From a virus, in IMG/VR virus record IMGVR_UViG_3300037156_000185, positions 1 through 49,862 of that record: a DNA stretch of 49,862 bases. One strand, 5' to 3'. Under the pieces are notes generated by a model. The model saw nothing but the letters and a program-made list of their open reading frames with translations. It did no database searches and had not been told where the DNA came from. Both the position numbers and the translations under genes were made by a program. Shown one piece after another: positions 1-7,965 of this stretch; positions within the stretch are counted from its first letter, which is position 1; every line of letters starts with the position of its first letter.

Positions 1-42
1 TCGATGTCGAAGGCCGAGAAACTACCACGCAATAGCCGAAAC

Positions 43-68
43 AAAAAGGCCGCCCCGTGGGGCGGCCT
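43..68 (-). terminator. Rho-independent terminator of the leftward lysis/replication operon
   Basis: A GC-rich hairpin with 8-10 bp arms (47-56 pairing with 59-68) is followed on the minus strand by a run of T. It lies just past the stop of the last leftward gene, so it most likely ends that operon. Confidence 0.85.
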
Positions 69-93
69 ACGTTGCGAGCCATGCTTAGCATCG

Positions 94-417
94 TTAGGCT
101 GCGGGGGCAGCCGGTGTATTGGCGGCCACAGCCGCGGCAAGCGCGGTCGAGGACGTGGTCAGCGACGCGGTGAGCGCCGCAAGCTTGGCGGGATCAGTGC
201 CGGCGGCGGTGATCTGGGCGACGAGACCCTGGATCAGCGTGACCGCCGATGCTTCGATAGTGGTATCCTGAGCGACTTCAGCGGTCAGGTCGTCGAGTTC
301 CTTGCTCATTTTGAGCTCCATGTGAATGATGAAGTTTTGCGAATGCAGGATAGCTAGCACACCGCGCTCGATGCGATCCAGCTGCATCCGATTTGGATCG
401 AAGTCGAAAAGGGCCAC
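94..417 (-). CDS. Small phage protein with helical N-terminus and Ala-rich tail
   Basis: Predicted 107-residue protein, last gene of the leftward lysis operon. The start is a GTG at 417 preceded by AAGGAAC, the ribosome-binding motif used throughout this phage. An internal ATG at 309 also has a good GGAG signal and would give 71 residues beginning MSKELDD. The N-terminal third looks helical or coiled-coil, the centre holds 'SAVTLIQGL', and the tail is rich in Ala and Thr. Proteins of this shape are frequent in phages of Proteobacteria, often near lysis or tail genes, but I know no function. No membrane segment is evident. Confidence 0.7.
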   Translation of the reverse strand: MALFDFDPNRMQLDRIERGVLAILHSQNFIIHMELKMSKELDDLTAEVAQDTTIEASAVTLIQGLVAQITAAGTDPAKLAALTASLTTSSTALAAAVAANTPAAPAA

Positions 418-430
418 GCGATCGTTCCTT

Positions 431-625
431 CTATGGCGTTACGGGGCACAACGCATTGTAGACCCGGTTGGATGCACGCACCTGCGTGATAGTTTCAGGC
501 GTGTCGTGCTTCGAATAGGTGATGACCCTGAAGGACGAGCACGACGAATCGATGAACCTAGTCGCGCTGGTTAGGGTCGTGCTGCACCCCATTGGCAAAC
601 TGATCAGCATCAGCACGGGCAGCAT
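431..625 (-). CDS. Candidate outer-membrane spanin (Rz1-like lipoprotein)
   Basis: A 64-residue frame begins at the ATG at 625 with a hydrophobic stretch 'MLPVLMLISLPMGC', followed by Ser/Thr. This looks like a short lipoprotein signal sequence with a Cys at about position 14. The residues before the Cys (P-M-G) deviate from a canonical lipobox. The rest (CSSFR, Y-S-K-H-D-T-P-E-T, NR-Y-ALC) resembles small phage lysis-region proteins of alphaproteobacteria. Its first half overlaps the neighbouring inner spanin candidate in another frame, the classic Rz/Rz1 arrangement. Known role: o-spanins join the i-spanin to fuse inner and outer membranes at lysis. An in-frame upstream ATG at 712 would put a non-signal-like extension before the hydrophobic segment, so I prefer 625. 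Confidence 0.65.
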   Translation of the reverse strand: MLPVLMLISLPMGCSTTLTSATRFIDSSCSSFRVITYSKHDTPETITQVRASNRVYNALCPVTP

Positions 626-770
626 TCGCCAGATCGATGTGCTTCTGCACTTCGGCGTTAGCTTCGGCATTGGCTGCGGCCTTTCCTTGCTGGTACCATT
701 GCTGCTGTTCAAAGATCGTGACCAAGGCGTTGATCAGCTTGAACAACGCCAAGGCAAGTTGAAGGCCCAT
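558..770 (-). CDS. Candidate inner-membrane spanin (Rz-like)
   Basis: Seventy residues: one N-terminal hydrophobic segment (about 2-20), then a charged, Ala/Gln/Glu-rich segment likely to form a periplasmic coiled coil. This is the architecture of an i-spanin, although it is shorter than typical Rz proteins. The start overlaps the preceding stop by one base (TGATG). The downstream lipoprotein gene begins inside this gene in another frame, which supports the spanin-pair reading. Function is inferred from architecture and position after the endolysin, not from a recognised family. Confidence 0.6.
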   Translation of the reverse strand: MGLQLALALFKLINALVTIFEQQQWYQQGKAAANAEANAEVQKHIDLANAARADADQFANGVQHDPNQRD

Positions 771-970
771 CAGGGCGCCGGCGCCGCGAGCACCGCTTCG
801 ATCTTGGTGATCAGCGTCTTGCCGAAGACGAGAGCCGCCTGCAGCTTGACTTTGCCGCTATCGGTCGACGCGAGCTCCTTCAGCTCGGCTTCGACGATGT
901 TGACGTCATCGGGGATGCCCGGCAGCAGGGCGACGATCCACTGGACGATGGTGGGGAGGAGAGAAAGCAT
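770..970 (-). CDS. Small lysis-operon protein of unknown function
   Basis: Sixty-six residues with a hydrophobic N-terminal segment (about 1-18, 'LLPTIVQWIVALLPGIP'), an acidic middle and an Ala-rich C-terminus that may be a second weakly hydrophobic helix. The start at 970 has a GGAG-type signal. It sits between a 45-residue membrane peptide and the spanin pair, so a holin-like or holin-regulating role is possible but unproven. Confidence 0.6.
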   Translation of the reverse strand: MLSLLPTIVQWIVALLPGIPDDVNIVEAELKELASTDSGKVKLQAALVFGKTLITKIEAVLAAPAP

Positions 971-988
971 GACGGTAGGCTCCGTTGG

Positions 989-1126
989 TTAAGGGCGAGT
1001 GCCCAGGGAAGAAATCCAGTTGATGGCGTATACAACGCCACTAGAGAACAGCATGGCGAGAACTACGATCACAACGCCCAAGGCGAGAAGCAGCGCTAAG
1101 AGCAGCAATCCAGAAGCCGTGCTCAC
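989..1126 (-). CDS. Single-span membrane peptide, candidate holin
   Basis: A 45-residue ORF starting with GTG at 1126 that overlaps the endolysin stop by four bases (GTGA). After five polar residues there is one very hydrophobic helix (about 6-28, Leu/Val/Ala), a short amphipathic region with Tyr and Trp, and a basic C-terminus. Position directly after the endolysin and the single transmembrane span make a pinholin- or holin-like role plausible. Translational coupling supports that the ORF is real. No family is recognised. Confidence 0.65.
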   Translation of the reverse strand: MSTASGLLLLALLLALGVVIVVLAMLFSSGVVYAINWISSLGTRP

Positions 1127-1926
1127 GTACTGACCCACGTGAGCGCAGCGGTCGTGAGTGGGCCAACAACTCCGTCAGGAACGAGCCCACGCGATCGCTG
1201 GAAGTTGACCACGGCGGCTTTGGTCATCGGCCCCATCTGGTTATCCACTGTCAGCAGCGGAGAAGCGCCGAGGCTATTCAACCGGGTTTGCATCCACGCA
1301 ACTAGCCCGACAGGATTCGGCGGCGTGATAGTCGAGGCGGACAGTGGAACGGGAGCAGCCGGTGCCGACGTTCCGGTGAGCATGTCGGCTCCCTTGAACG
1401 CGGCGAGGAAATGGTCCGCGTAGCCAGCAATCAGCGCGGCGCGATCAGTGCCGTTGATAATCCGGCGCGCGGCCATAAAATCGTGCTGGACTGGACCGAT
1501 ATAGGCGTCAAGGTTCTTGCCGGTGAACCAGCCGCCGACCATGCCGTTGACAAGAATCTTGGCGGCAATATCGGGCTCGAGCGCCAGGTCGTAGTTGGCC
1601 AGTAGCCGGCCACCAAGACCGAGCGCATCGTCGGCCTTCTGGTAGTTGTAGCGCCAGGTTAGCTGGACATAGCCACGGCCATATGGCGCTTTGCCGCTCT
1701 GGTCGACCACGCCATAAGGATGCCCGGCGCCATGACCGTACTCGGCGATCGGCTGCATGGTCGCGGCAGTCTCATGAAGAACCGTGGCGAGTACATAGGC
1801 TTGCTGCGGCACGATCAGACCAGCGATGGCGGGCAGCAGGACGTTGAAGCCATCGAGCTGCGGTTGAGCCAACGAACCGTGGAACAGGTTCTGGCGAACT
1901 GAGGCGAGGAACTTGGTATCGTCCAT
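1123..1926 (-). CDS. Endolysin: GH19-like lysozyme/chitinase domain plus peptidoglycan-binding domain
   Basis: A 267-residue cell-wall hydrolase. The N-terminal half (about 1-180) has the GH19/lysozyme-like pattern: 'VLHETAATMQP' with the probable catalytic Glu, then 'YGRGYVQLTWRYNY' and 'NYDLALEPDIAAKILVNGM', typical of phage GH19-type endolysins. Residues about 200-265 form a PG_binding_1 domain ('MQTRLNSLGASPLLTVDNQMGPMTKAAVVNFQ'-like repeat, 'GLVPDGVVGPLTTAAL'). There is no signal peptide, so export would need a holin. The gene starts 3 bases after the prim-pol/helicase stop and is translationally coupled to the small membrane peptide downstream. Known role of the family: cleavage of the glycan strands of peptidoglycan at the end of infection. 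Confidence 0.88.
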   Translation of the reverse strand: MDDTKFLASVRQNLFHGSLAQPQLDGFNVLLPAIAGLIVPQQAYVLATVLHETAATMQPIAEYGHGAGHPYGVVDQSGKAPYGRGYVQLTWRYNYQKADDALGLGGRLLANYDLALEPDIAAKILVNGMVGGWFTGKNLDAYIGPVQHDFMAARRIINGTDRAALIAGYADHFLAAFKGADMLTGTSAPAAPVPLSASTITPPNPVGLVAWMQTRLNSLGASPLLTVDNQMGPMTKAAVVNFQRSRGLVPDGVVGPLTTAALTWVST

Positions 1927-1929
1927 GCG

Positions 1930-4269
1930 TCACAAAGCCTTCCGCTGAAAAGAAACTACGCTGCCGCTCGCCTTGATCGGTCTCACGAGCGGCCCGTTTT
2001 TGCCGACCTCTTCTATCATGGATTTCACGTCCGTCAAAATAGCGGTCGAGCAGGTTCCGACCAGCCGTACCGAGCGCATTTTGCCTTCGACCATGTGCCG
2101 GTCGGGGCCAAGCAGCCGAGACGATTTCTTTGAGAATATGCGTTCGGCGGTGCGCTGCCAATCTTCCGGAAATTCGTAACTCTCAGCGATCATAACTTCC
2201 TCGATCAGCAGCAGGAATTGATCCTTGACCATCAGCGCGCCCGCCGGCGCGGCAAGCACCGCGGCCGCGGCGCGGTCAAGATCGGATGTTCCAGCATCCA
2301 CCATGTCAGCCTTGGCGGCGGTCATCGGCGGCGCGACGAAGGGGTTATAGCCGGCAAGGTCTACGGCGAGCAGTTCTCGGGCGAAAGCGCCGATGTTAGC
2401 CGGGCTCGTCATCCACCGCCGCACGGTGCCCCAGAAAATGGCCGATGCCGCCGGACCGTTGGTCAGGATGGCGATGCGCCGGTCCTCGGCGGGCAGCACG
2501 AAGGCGTCAGAATGGTTGGTGGCGATGAAGAATGAAGCGTAAGTGCGCTCGTCCGAATTTCTGACACTCTTACGGTTGATGTGCATCGTGCGGGTGTTGG
2601 GGTCGATCAGCGTCTTTAGGTGCTCGTAGGCGTTGGTGCGTGTCTGCCAGCGCGTCATGGTGCTGTCTGTTTCAGTGGCCTCATCGACGGCGACGATCAG
2701 CGACTCGGTCATCCACTCGTTATATTGCGACTGGCTACCTTTACCGGTCAGGGTGTTGAACTGGATGCGCTTAACATACTTCGAACCGAACAGTATGCTC
2801 ATCACGTCGATCATCGTGCCGCGGCCGGTGCCGAAATCCTTGGCCACCATCACCACAGCCGGGCCTGGGACCTCTGGGTGTTGCAGCTTGTAAGACAGCC
2901 ATTGAATGAAGAACTTCCGTTCAGCCAGATCTGGTAGCAGGCTCTCAATCAACTGCATGCCGATCGTCGCGTCTCCGCCTAGCGGGTGCACCGGTGGACT
3001 GTAGGTGTTTAGATGGAAGGCGGTATCATTGACAAAGATCAGCTTGCCAGCCTGGTCAGGCCGCATCTGCATATCCTTGACCGTCAGTCGCCCAGGGTGC
3101 TCAAGCCACAGATCGGTAAGGTATATTTTTTGCTCGCCGCCAGCCGGGCCGTGACGCACTTCCATGTGGTTTTTCATGTTGTCGCGGAACTGGCGCACGG
3201 TGTTGACCATGAAGCCCTGCTCGGTGTCACAGATCACGGCATCAGACTCAACGTGCACGTAGCGCTTCAGCGCCTTAGCTAAGTTATCGTCGAGCGGCGC
3301 GCGTGGATCAAGGATCAGGTTCTCCGGCTCGGGCGGCACAGCTTCCGGAAAACGCTCGGCGAGCAGCGCCCCCAGCTCCTCCATGCTGACGCTGATATCG
3401 TCCTCGAGCGGGAAGTGGCTAGTATAGGTGCCGTGATCCGAGATGCACACGGTGCCATTGACGAGGCTGACCATGCCCGCCCAGGACCCAGACGTCGGGC
3501 GGAAGCTGTCGACGGTACAGCGCCAGACGTCGTTCGGATTGGCGGCGAGCGCTTCGGCCAGCTCGGCGACGCTCATCTCGCCCTGGTCCTTGACGTTGAA
3601 CAGCATGTCGGGCGTCAGATCGTAGACGTGCGTGTAGCCGCCATCGGTACCGCCAGCGGCGCTGGCGCGCGTCAGGCCGTGGCTTTCGAAAAAGGCGGAG
3701 CAGAAATCCTTGAGCGCTTCGACCTGTTGCAGGGTGATGACCGGCAGGTCCATGTACTGGTGCTCGAGCAGGCTTTCCTCGGGCCACTGGTAGGCGGTGT
3801 TCTCGTCGCGTTGCCCGTAGGCGGCGAACTGGCATCCGGCGCCAAGGATTTCGACGGCGTAGCCTGGATCATCTTCGGTCATCGCGGGCGTTTTGAAATG
3901 CCCGGTGGTGCGCTTGCCGATCTTATCGGATGTTCGGTAGACCCAGAGCTCGCGTGGCGGCCGGCCAACGCGGACGAATAGGCTCTCGTCAATCAGGCCT
4001 TCGTTGACCACCTCGTCGAGCAGATCGTTGAGCAGGGCGCCATCGTCGATGTCCCAATCGAGCGCGATGACGTCACCGCATCTGATGCCGGTATCGAGGA
4101 AGGCGCGGGAGCGCGCCCATTGGCGGCTCTGGATAATCTCGGGCGTGACCTTGAGCGTGCTCCACTCCTTGATCAGGCAAAGCTTGGATTTATTGGCGAG
4201 CGGCGTGAAGCCGTTGTCGTAGAGCTTGAGACGCAAGAGCGTCCGATCCGTGCGCGGGTCTAGCGTCAT
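1930..4269 (-). CDS. Bifunctional DNA primase-polymerase (prim-pol) / SF3-type helicase
   Basis: A 779-residue replication protein. The N-terminal domain (about 1-200) matches bifunctional prim-pol (AEP superfamily): 'GDVIALDWDID' near residues 65-75 carries the catalytic Asp pair, followed by 'YAVEILGAGCQFAAYG'. The C-terminal half (about 400-700) is a D5/DUF5906-like SF3 helicase: P-loop-like 'KDFGTGRGTM' near 480, Walker B 'LIVAVDEATE' near 525, and the sensor-like 'SFFIATNHSDAFVLPAEDRR'. The P-loop has Arg-Gly where Lys-Ser/Thr is usual, which is odd for an active ATPase. It would prime and unwind phage DNA with the DNA polymerase upstream. The 3' neighbour is the endolysin, an unusual pairing of replication and lysis in one operon. 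Confidence 0.85.
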   Translation of the reverse strand: MTLDPRTDRTLLRLKLYDNGFTPLANKSKLCLIKEWSTLKVTPEIIQSRQWARSRAFLDTGIRCGDVIALDWDIDDGALLNDLLDEVVNEGLIDESLFVRVGRPPRELWVYRTSDKIGKRTTGHFKTPAMTEDDPGYAVEILGAGCQFAAYGQRDENTAYQWPEESLLEHQYMDLPVITLQQVEALKDFCSAFFESHGLTRASAAGGTDGGYTHVYDLTPDMLFNVKDQGEMSVAELAEALAANPNDVWRCTVDSFRPTSGSWAGMVSLVNGTVCISDHGTYTSHFPLEDDISVSMEELGALLAERFPEAVPPEPENLILDPRAPLDDNLAKALKRYVHVESDAVICDTEQGFMVNTVRQFRDNMKNHMEVRHGPAGGEQKIYLTDLWLEHPGRLTVKDMQMRPDQAGKLIFVNDTAFHLNTYSPPVHPLGGDATIGMQLIESLLPDLAERKFFIQWLSYKLQHPEVPGPAVVMVAKDFGTGRGTMIDVMSILFGSKYVKRIQFNTLTGKGSQSQYNEWMTESLIVAVDEATETDSTMTRWQTRTNAYEHLKTLIDPNTRTMHINRKSVRNSDERTYASFFIATNHSDAFVLPAEDRRIAILTNGPAASAIFWGTVRRWMTSPANIGAFARELLAVDLAGYNPFVAPPMTAAKADMVDAGTSDLDRAAAAVLAAPAGALMVKDQFLLLIEEVMIAESYEFPEDWQRTAERIFSKKSSRLLGPDRHMVEGKMRSVRLVGTCSTAILTDVKSMIEEVGKNGPLVRPIKASGSVVSFQRKAL

Positions 4270-4502
4270 TGCGCGATCTCAACCGACCGCAGAGACGGCT
4301 CAAAAACTATCGGTTGCGGAAGCACGCTTTGCGCGGCGGCCATATTATGAGCGGTAAAACGTAGCCAACACGGCAGACAACCGCACGCTAGCCGGTCCTG
4401 CCGAACTTTCGCCGGGACCATATCGGCGGAGGCTAGCTGCGCGAGCCGCTGCTCGCCGTGCGCGGGGCAGTACCAGACAATATACACTGGTTCTTCGGTC
4501 AT
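4266..4502 (-). CDS. Small zinc-ribbon-like protein
   Basis: Seventy-eight residues from the ATG at 4502, which overlaps the methyltransferase stop (ATGA). Its own stop overlaps the prim-pol start. A Cys-x2-His pair ('CPAH') and a C-G-C-x2-C cluster ('CGCLPC') could bind one zinc ion. No family is recognised. Its place between methyltransferase and primase suggests a nucleic-acid-related role. Confidence 0.6.
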   Translation of the reverse strand: MTEEPVYIVWYCPAHGEQRLAQLASADMVPAKVRQDRLACGCLPCWLRFTAHNMAAAQSVLPQPIVFEPSLRSVEIAQ

Positions 4503-5020
4503 ATCGTTCGCCCATAAAACTGCGGTGCTTCGTTGCCCGGCATGCCGAACAGATGCCAAGCGCAGTTGTCCTTACCGGTCATGGTTGACTCCGGGATCCA
4601 CTTTACCCGCCCAACGGAAACGATTTTACGTAGGCGTGGCAAATACGGCGTAGCCTGGCGAGTGTGCACCCAGTCGGCATCGAACAGCAACCAGGTCGGA
4701 TGCTGATCAGACAGCGCCACGATCAGTTCGTGCAACAAAGGGCGAGCCCATGGCGGGTTGGTGATGAAGCAATCGATGTTGCCGATCAGCCTGGTGCGAG
4801 CATCCTGCCGATCGATATCGGCGCGACCCGGTTCGATATCCCATGCTCGAGCGCAGTAATGCCCGGCAGCCGTCAGATGGTCGATCAGCGCGCCATCGCC
4901 GGCGCACGGCTCACAAAACCGTGTGCCAGGCTTGAGATGTGCCAAGAGCGGCTGCACGGCTAGCGCCGGAGTCGGATAGAAATCGCGCTCGATCCGCGCG
5001 AAGTCGCTGCGCTTGCCCAT
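4499..5020 (-). CDS. Class I SAM-dependent DNA methyltransferase (N6-adenine type)
   Basis: A 173-residue compact methyltransferase. It starts with the phage-typical 'RDFYPTPALAVQPLL', followed by SAM-binding motif I 'FCEPCAGDGALIDHL' (about 35-50), 'ARAWDIEPG' (acidic residue binding the ribose) and catalytic motif IV 'NPPW' (about 90). There is no target-recognition domain of size, as in short phage orphan enzymes, and no restriction partner nearby. Likely role: modifying phage DNA to evade host restriction; target sequence unknown. It sits in the replication operon between polymerase and prim-pol. Confidence 0.82.
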   Translation of the reverse strand: MGKRSDFARIERDFYPTPALAVQPLLAHLKPGTRFCEPCAGDGALIDHLTAAGHYCARAWDIEPGRADIDRQDARTRLIGNIDCFITNPPWARPLLHELIVALSDQHPTWLLFDADWVHTRQATPYLPRLRKIVSVGRVKWIPESTMTGKDNCAWHLFGMPGNEAPQFYGRTI

Positions 5021-5085
5021 GGTTGGCCCCGGTTCCCTTCAGTCATGCGCGCCGTTGAAGCAGGCGCGTCGCTCATTCAGTGCGG

Positions 5086-7317
5086 CTACTTATGGTAGTA
5101 CCAATCGGTCTCGATCTCGGCGGCCAATGGCAGCCCCTGCGACCAATCGAAGCCTCGGACCATAACTTCTTTCAGACGCTTGGAAAAGGGCAGCGCTTCT
5201 GTTTCATCGACCTCGACACCGATTTCGTCGTGCGTATGAAGCACAGTCATCGCTTCGGTTTCTTCATCTTCTAGCCGTACAAGTGTCTGCCGTAAAATAG
5301 AAGCCGCTAGCCCTTGCGTATTATTTTCAACAAAAAGCCCGGACCATAAAGAACGACGCCCCATTCCTTTAAGATGTACTATAGCGTTTTGTTGCTCGCC
5401 GAATTTTTCTACCTTCTGGATCTTAGCCATCGGATAAACAATAGGCCGCCCGTCTGGCAAGAAACAGACCAGCGTGCCGCCCATTAGATCAGGCGCAAAT
5501 TGATAGCGAACACGCCCGGCAGTATGTATAGACATTGGAGAAGAGAGCGCGGCAAAGGCGGCTTCTTCGCAGCGGTTGCCGAATACGCGCGCCCATTTAT
5601 TCCGGTCGCGCCAGCCATCGACCCAGAGTTTAGCATCCTCATTAGTAAGTCTGAAGCCATAATTGCGCGCCATTCTTTTGAGCGCACCAGTAGAACCCAG
5701 AAAACCCAAAGATAGCACCTTCACTTTACCGGCCTGCCGGAAGGTCTTTGCTTCCCTATCGCCGTTCTTATAGCGCTCCCAGATCACGTCAGCTGGTAGG
5801 CCAGCAAGGTCTTCGGCATTCAGCACATAGACGTCGGGCACATTGGGGTTGGCGTCACTCTCACGAAACGGATCAAGTACAGCGCGCTCGGCGTCGCGGC
5901 TCTTGGCTAGCCAGGGGTTGACGCGCGCCTCGATTGCAGACCAGTCCCCCCAGACAAACTTCCTTCTTTTGGGGGCGATGAAGGTCGGACGGATGGCGCG
6001 CGACAATACGGCAGTCACAGCTGTCTGGCCGCGCGCCGCCTTTCCGACGTCTTCTTTTTTCTCGCTTAGCGGCACATGGCGTAACTGCTCAATCGGTACC
6101 CGCGCTGCGATCATGTCAAGTACGTCAAGCTCATTTGGCAGCTGATCGTGCGAAAGATTATGCTCCTGAATATTTTTACTTGAGAAGCGGCCCGATTGAC
6201 CTGCGCCGTTGAACACATAGGCATTGTAGATACGTCCGTCAACTTCCTGATCCAGCATCTTTTGAAATTTAACCGACGACGATGCGCGGCCATACTGTAG
6301 CAGGTCTATAAGATCGATTACGTCATCAGCCGGTGGCGCATCTGATAGGTCAATTTCTTCTAACAGCCGCGTCATCACATCTTTAGCGCCGGTGATACGC
6401 GTGACAGCGCCAGTCTCCTCATCGCGCGCCTTGACCATGAACTCGCGCAAATCATCGGGCAGCCGGTCGAATACCCACTCGTTGATCTGCTTGGTTAGCG
6501 TCGGACTAGTGATCACACCGTTCGTTAATCGCGAACATTCGGCGGCTACAAACTCGGCTTCTTCCTCGCGATATTGGACCGCGCCGCGCGCCACGTCCAG
6601 ATCCACGAGCTTGCCGCGGTCATTGATCCGCTCTGAAACCCAGTATTCCTGCCACTCGCTGGCATCCAAAGGCCGCGTCGTCTTCCACACGGCACGCATC
6701 AGCTCGGTGTCCTGCACTGAGTAGTCGAGATAGAGCGCCCAAGCTTCGATCGCCGTTTCTATAGCTTGCTCGGCTGTTCGCCCTTTGGCGATCATGGCGT
6801 CAAGGTCAGCCGGCGCGCCGGGCAGCGGCTCGGCGCGATTGGCGAAGCGCTGCATAATCGCCTTACCGCCAATTGTTTTGTGTCCAAGGCCGAGCATCCT
6901 CCCCGCCCATTCTAGGCTGCCGGGAAGATTCGAAGCTTGGCATTGGGATTGAGAATCCAGGACTTGCTCGAGACGCAATTCGGGAAAGTCGTAGTCAGGC
7001 GTCGCGATCTGCTGCCAGACGGCCCGATCGAACCCAGCGTTGTGGGCAACCACATAGCCCTCGTCGCGCGCCAGATGCACGCCGATCATCACCGGCGGCG
7101 GGCCGTAGTCCGCCATGCGCTGTTCGACATAGGCCCAAACCTCCGGCGCCAGCTCGTCACTCAGGTCGGGGCACCAGAGTTTGATCGGGGCGTCGTCGAT
7201 CGCCCAGGATAGGAGTAGCGGTCGGGTGCTCGTGTCGAGCACGTATTTGAGCGTTCCGGTAACCGGCAGGTCGGCGAGGGACTGGGTTTCCCAATCGAAA
7301 TAAAGGAGAGACGCCAC
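5086..7317 (-). CDS. Family A DNA polymerase with 3'-5' exonuclease
   Basis: I choose the GTG start at 7317 because an AAGGAACC signal lies 5-12 bases upstream and the protein then begins with exonuclease motif I; this gives 743 residues. Exonuclease motifs: 'YFDWET' (6-11), 'VVAHNAGFD', 'YSVQDTELM'. Polymerase motifs: 'GQSGRFSSKNIQEHNL', motif A 'FVWGDWSAIEARV' (catalytic Asp), motif B 'RQAGKVKVLSLGFLG', motif C 'VLHTHDEIGVEV' near 692. This is the phage replicative polymerase, working with prim-pol/helicase. The middle of the gene, about 5,280-6,560, is visibly AT-richer than its flanks and uses different codons, suggesting a recombinational patch from another phage. Confidence 0.92.
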   Translation of the reverse strand: MASLLYFDWETQSLADLPVTGTLKYVLDTSTRPLLLSWAIDDAPIKLWCPDLSDELAPEVWAYVEQRMADYGPPPVMIGVHLARDEGYVVAHNAGFDRAVWQQIATPDYDFPELRLEQVLDSQSQCQASNLPGSLEWAGRMLGLGHKTIGGKAIMQRFANRAEPLPGAPADLDAMIAKGRTAEQAIETAIEAWALYLDYSVQDTELMRAVWKTTRPLDASEWQEYWVSERINDRGKLVDLDVARGAVQYREEEAEFVAAECSRLTNGVITSPTLTKQINEWVFDRLPDDLREFMVKARDEETGAVTRITGAKDVMTRLLEEIDLSDAPPADDVIDLIDLLQYGRASSSVKFQKMLDQEVDGRIYNAYVFNGAGQSGRFSSKNIQEHNLSHDQLPNELDVLDMIAARVPIEQLRHVPLSEKKEDVGKAARGQTAVTAVLSRAIRPTFIAPKRRKFVWGDWSAIEARVNPWLAKSRDAERAVLDPFRESDANPNVPDVYVLNAEDLAGLPADVIWERYKNGDREAKTFRQAGKVKVLSLGFLGSTGALKRMARNYGFRLTNEDAKLWVDGWRDRNKWARVFGNRCEEAAFAALSSPMSIHTAGRVRYQFAPDLMGGTLVCFLPDGRPIVYPMAKIQKVEKFGEQQNAIVHLKGMGRRSLWSGLFVENNTQGLAASILRQTLVRLEDEETEAMTVLHTHDEIGVEVDETEALPFSKRLKEVMVRGFDWSQGLPLAAEIETDWYYHK

Positions 7318-7396
7318 GGTTTGGGTTCCTTCCGAGAAGACAAAAAGCAAGACCGGCAGCGCGATACCGCCGGTCTCGTAGGTTTGTCGCGAAGGC

Positions 7397-7639
7397 TTAG
7401 TCGAGCGTTGGCGGTGTCGGCGCCGGCATCCAAAACAATGCTCCCGCTGGGGCTTCGATAGTATGCTCGTCTTCGAAACGCCAGCATGCACCCCACATGG
7501 ACGTCATCACGTAGCTACCGAACACCGGCTCACCGAAGTGCGCATCCGGGTGCAGCCACAACATTACGCGCTCACCGTTGAACGGCGCGACGCGGGTATC
7601 TACCGGCGTAGTCTGGTCGATCAGCTGCCACGTGCTCAA
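7397..7639 (-). CDS. DUF551-like small protein
   Basis: Eighty residues with a TTG start at 7639 overlapping the upstream stop (TTGA). 'RVMLWLHPD' followed by a Trp-rich middle and a final 'ALFWMPAPTPP' recalls DUF551-type phage proteins, where a C-terminal 'WMPLP' motif is common. Similarity is by eye only. Function unknown. Confidence 0.6.
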   Translation of the reverse strand: MSTWQLIDQTTPVDTRVAPFNGERVMLWLHPDAHFGEPVFGSYVMTSMWGACWRFEDEHTIEAPAGALFWMPAPTPPTLD

Positions 7640-7962
7640 TCGCTGCTCTCCGTCTGTTCGTCATCCTCGGCGTCGGCGGGCGAAGGTGTACCCACGGCCT
7701 GGGAGTAGACGTGCACGAGGGCGTCCTGCTCGAGGCGATCGGCTACGTCCATGGCGCGGCGGCGAATGATGATCCGCATGATCTTGGGATCCAGGCCAAA
7801 ATCTTTTGCTTCCCCGAAGATTTCCTTGCGGTCCTCTTGCAGGGTGCCGATCTCTTCGTTGACGTTCTCGATACGCTCGATCAGCGAGCGCAGCTGAGCG
7901 TGAGCTACGGGAGCGGCATTGCCGCCCCCGTCGATGTCCGGTTGGTTCCTTATCCTGGCCAT
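7636..7962 (-). CDS. GapR-like DNA-binding protein (DUF2312)
   Basis: A 108-residue protein with a DUF2312/GapR core at about 21-95: 'AQLRSLIERIENVNEE...DRKEIFGEAKDFGLD', 'IIIRRRAMDVADRLEQDALVHVYSQAVG'. In alphaproteobacteria GapR is a nucleoid protein that clamps overtwisted DNA ahead of replication and transcription and stimulates topoisomerases. Here the core is preceded by about 20 extra residues and followed by an acidic tail. It is coupled to genes of the replication operon, next to a putative ssDNA-binding protein. A role in managing supercoiling during phage replication, or in competing with host GapR, is inference. Confidence 0.85.
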   Translation of the reverse strand: MARIRNQPDIDGGGNAAPVAHAQLRSLIERIENVNEEIGTLQEDRKEIFGEAKDFGLDPKIMRIIIRRRAMDVADRLEQDALVHVYSQAVGTPSPADAEDDEQTESSD

Positions 7963-7965
7963 GGC

